A DNA stretch of 7,243 bases from Thiomonas sp. GTDB taxonomy: Bacteria > Pseudomonadota > Gammaproteobacteria > Burkholderiales > Burkholderiaceae_C. Positions 6,864 to 7,243 of the stretch are shown here, piece by piece; position 1 is the stretch's first letter; the number at the start of each line of letters is the position of its first letter. The notes under the pieces are model-generated. The model had not been told where the DNA came from, did no database searches, and saw nothing but the letters and a program-made list of their open reading frames with translations. The position numbers and the translations under genes were made by a program. The stretch covers positions 1-7,243 of the forward strand of contig JAQTVS010000134.1 of assembly GCA_028706735.1 (NCBI GenBank), written 5' to 3'.

Positions 6864-6884
6864 TGATGCACAGAGTTATCCACA
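6864..6884 (+). promoter_or_regulatory. DnaA-box pair 2
   Basis: TGATGCACA (6864-6872, one mismatch) and perfect TTATCCACA (6876-6884), again same orientation with a 3-nt gap. It is an exact spatial copy of pair 1, shifted by 46 bp. Confidence 0.62.
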
Positions 6885-6970
6885 CCCGTTTTGATCTGGC
6901 ATAAACCGTGTGCTGACGCCCACTTAGCGCCCTGTTTCAAACTCCAACTTCCGTCCCGCGCGCCAACTCC

Positions 6971-7243
6971 ATGTCCGTCGTTCTCCAGGTTGCCGTTGAC
7001 GCGCCGGGCCTGCAACTCCTCGATTACCGCGCCGATGCGCCACCGCCCCCCGGTACGCTGGTGCGCGTGCCGCTGGGTCGGCAGACGGTGACCGGCGTGG
7101 TGCTAAGGCTGACCGCGCCACCGGACGAGGACAACGCCATCACGCTGCGCGAGATCGCCGGGGTGTTCGCGTCCCTGCCCGCGTTCGACGCCAACTGGCT
7201 GGAGCTGCTGCAGTTCGTCGCCCGCTATTACCAGCGCGCCATG
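6971..7243 (+). CDS. priA: Primosomal protein N' (replication restart helicase PriA), 5' part
   Basis: 91 codons are present and the frame is still open at the window end; full PriA is about 700 residues or more. The product begins MSVVLQVAVDAPGLQLLDYR, then PGTLVRVPLGRQTVTGVVL (about residues 27-45) and ends in a WLELLQFVARYYQRAM stretch. This is the PriA 3'-DNA-binding domain pattern: a V-x-x-P-L-x-x-x-F/L-DY opening, a G-x-x-V-x-VP-x-G-R-x-x-x-G-V-V core, and an L-x-x-(V/I)-A-x-YY helix. PriA binds stalled forks and D-loops and reloads DnaB. The helicase and zinc domains lie outside the window. The ATG at 6971 fits the family N-terminus; no Shine-Dalgarno is obvious. Placement directly beyond a DnaA-box cluster is notable for a replication gene. 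Confidence 0.9.
   Translation, partial: MSVVLQVAVDAPGLQLLDYRADAPPPPGTLVRVPLGRQTVTGVVLRLTAPPDEDNAITLREIAGVFASLPAFDANWLELLQFVARYYQRAM

Larger units (their letters stand above)
6697..6884. other. oriC-like DnaA-binding locus (candidate replication origin)
   Basis: Four 9-mers fit the relaxed DnaA-box consensus TTWTNCACA on the + strand: TTATGCACA (6697-6705), TTTTGCACA (6818-6826), and perfect TTATCCACA at 6830-6838 and 6876-6884. A fifth, TGATGCACA (6864-6872), has one mismatch. Between the first and the rest lies a 70-bp core of about 21% GC. Box cluster plus adjoining AT-rich stretch is the standard bacterial origin layout, and hemE beside an origin is known in Caulobacter. Most bacterial origins lie near dnaA, which is not in this window, so alternatives are a DnaA titration site, or DnaA control of priA. 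Confidence 0.55.
6569..6970. other. hemE-priA intergenic region, 402 bp, non-coding
   Basis: No credible gene lies here; the frame that opens at 6891 runs out of phase into priA. From left to right it holds the hemE 3' hairpin, nested palindromes with direct repeats (6653-6718), a very AT-rich core (6751-6820), and DnaA-box 9-mers concentrated at 6818-6884. From about 6905 to 6970 is the priA leader, where I see no clear Shine-Dalgarno or promoter. GATC occurs at 6647, 6735, 6843 and 6893, which is not obviously enriched. Confidence 0.8.

Noticed and set aside
6891..7091. Small open frame of 66 codons overlapping the priA start
   Set aside because: It is out of phase with priA, lacks a ribosome site and has a shadow-type Arg/Pro/Cys composition.
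1..7243. CRISPR arrays, tRNA or rRNA genes, insertion sequences, phage genes
   Set aside because: I read for regularly spaced repeats, cloverleaf patterns and transposase motifs and found none.

Overview
The window is GC-rich with dense, mostly non-mobile genes. It looks like chromosomal backbone of a betaproteobacterium, most likely Burkholderiales; a Thiomonas-like or related genus is a guess from memory. The pointers are a Gcr-type 'site-specific recombinase' membrane protein, which is mainly a betaproteobacterial family, the hemE-then-priA order, and the protein flavour of HemE. I see no IS element, phage gene, tRNA, rRNA or CRISPR array.

Layout: the 3' part of a Gcr-family polytopic membrane protein (1-1080, +) overlaps by 4 nt the mltA lipoprotein gene (1077-2327, +), a peptidoglycan lytic transglycosylase. 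A short gap with hairpins leads to a small YdcH/DUF465 gene (2424-2660, +). It converges on a DUF808/YedI membrane protein (2681-3598, -), which is divergent from a TauE/SafE-type anion transporter (3711-4475, +). A 60-residue two-helix membrane protein (4518-4700, -) converges on that transporter and is divergent from a stand-alone CZB zinc-binding protein (4904-5290, +). Then comes hemE (5477-6568, +, heme biosynthesis), a 402-bp non-coding gap (6569-6970), and the 5' end of priA (6971 onward, +, replication restart helicase).

Most genes are housekeeping or envelope genes with no obvious shared pathway. The Gcr/mltA overlap is the only clear translational coupling.

The notable part is the hemE-priA gap. 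After a long hairpin behind hemE come a nested set of palindromes (6653-6718), then a 70-bp stretch of about 21% GC (6751-6820), then a compact group of DnaA-box 9-mers. Two boxes are perfect TTATCCACA, TTTTGCACA and TTATGCACA fit the relaxed consensus, and one more has a single mismatch. This is the architecture of a replication origin or a strong DnaA-binding locus. The neighbour hemE recalls the Caulobacter origin, which also lies next to hemE. Whether it is a working origin, a DnaA titration site or a DnaA-controlled promoter for priA cannot be decided from sequence alone.
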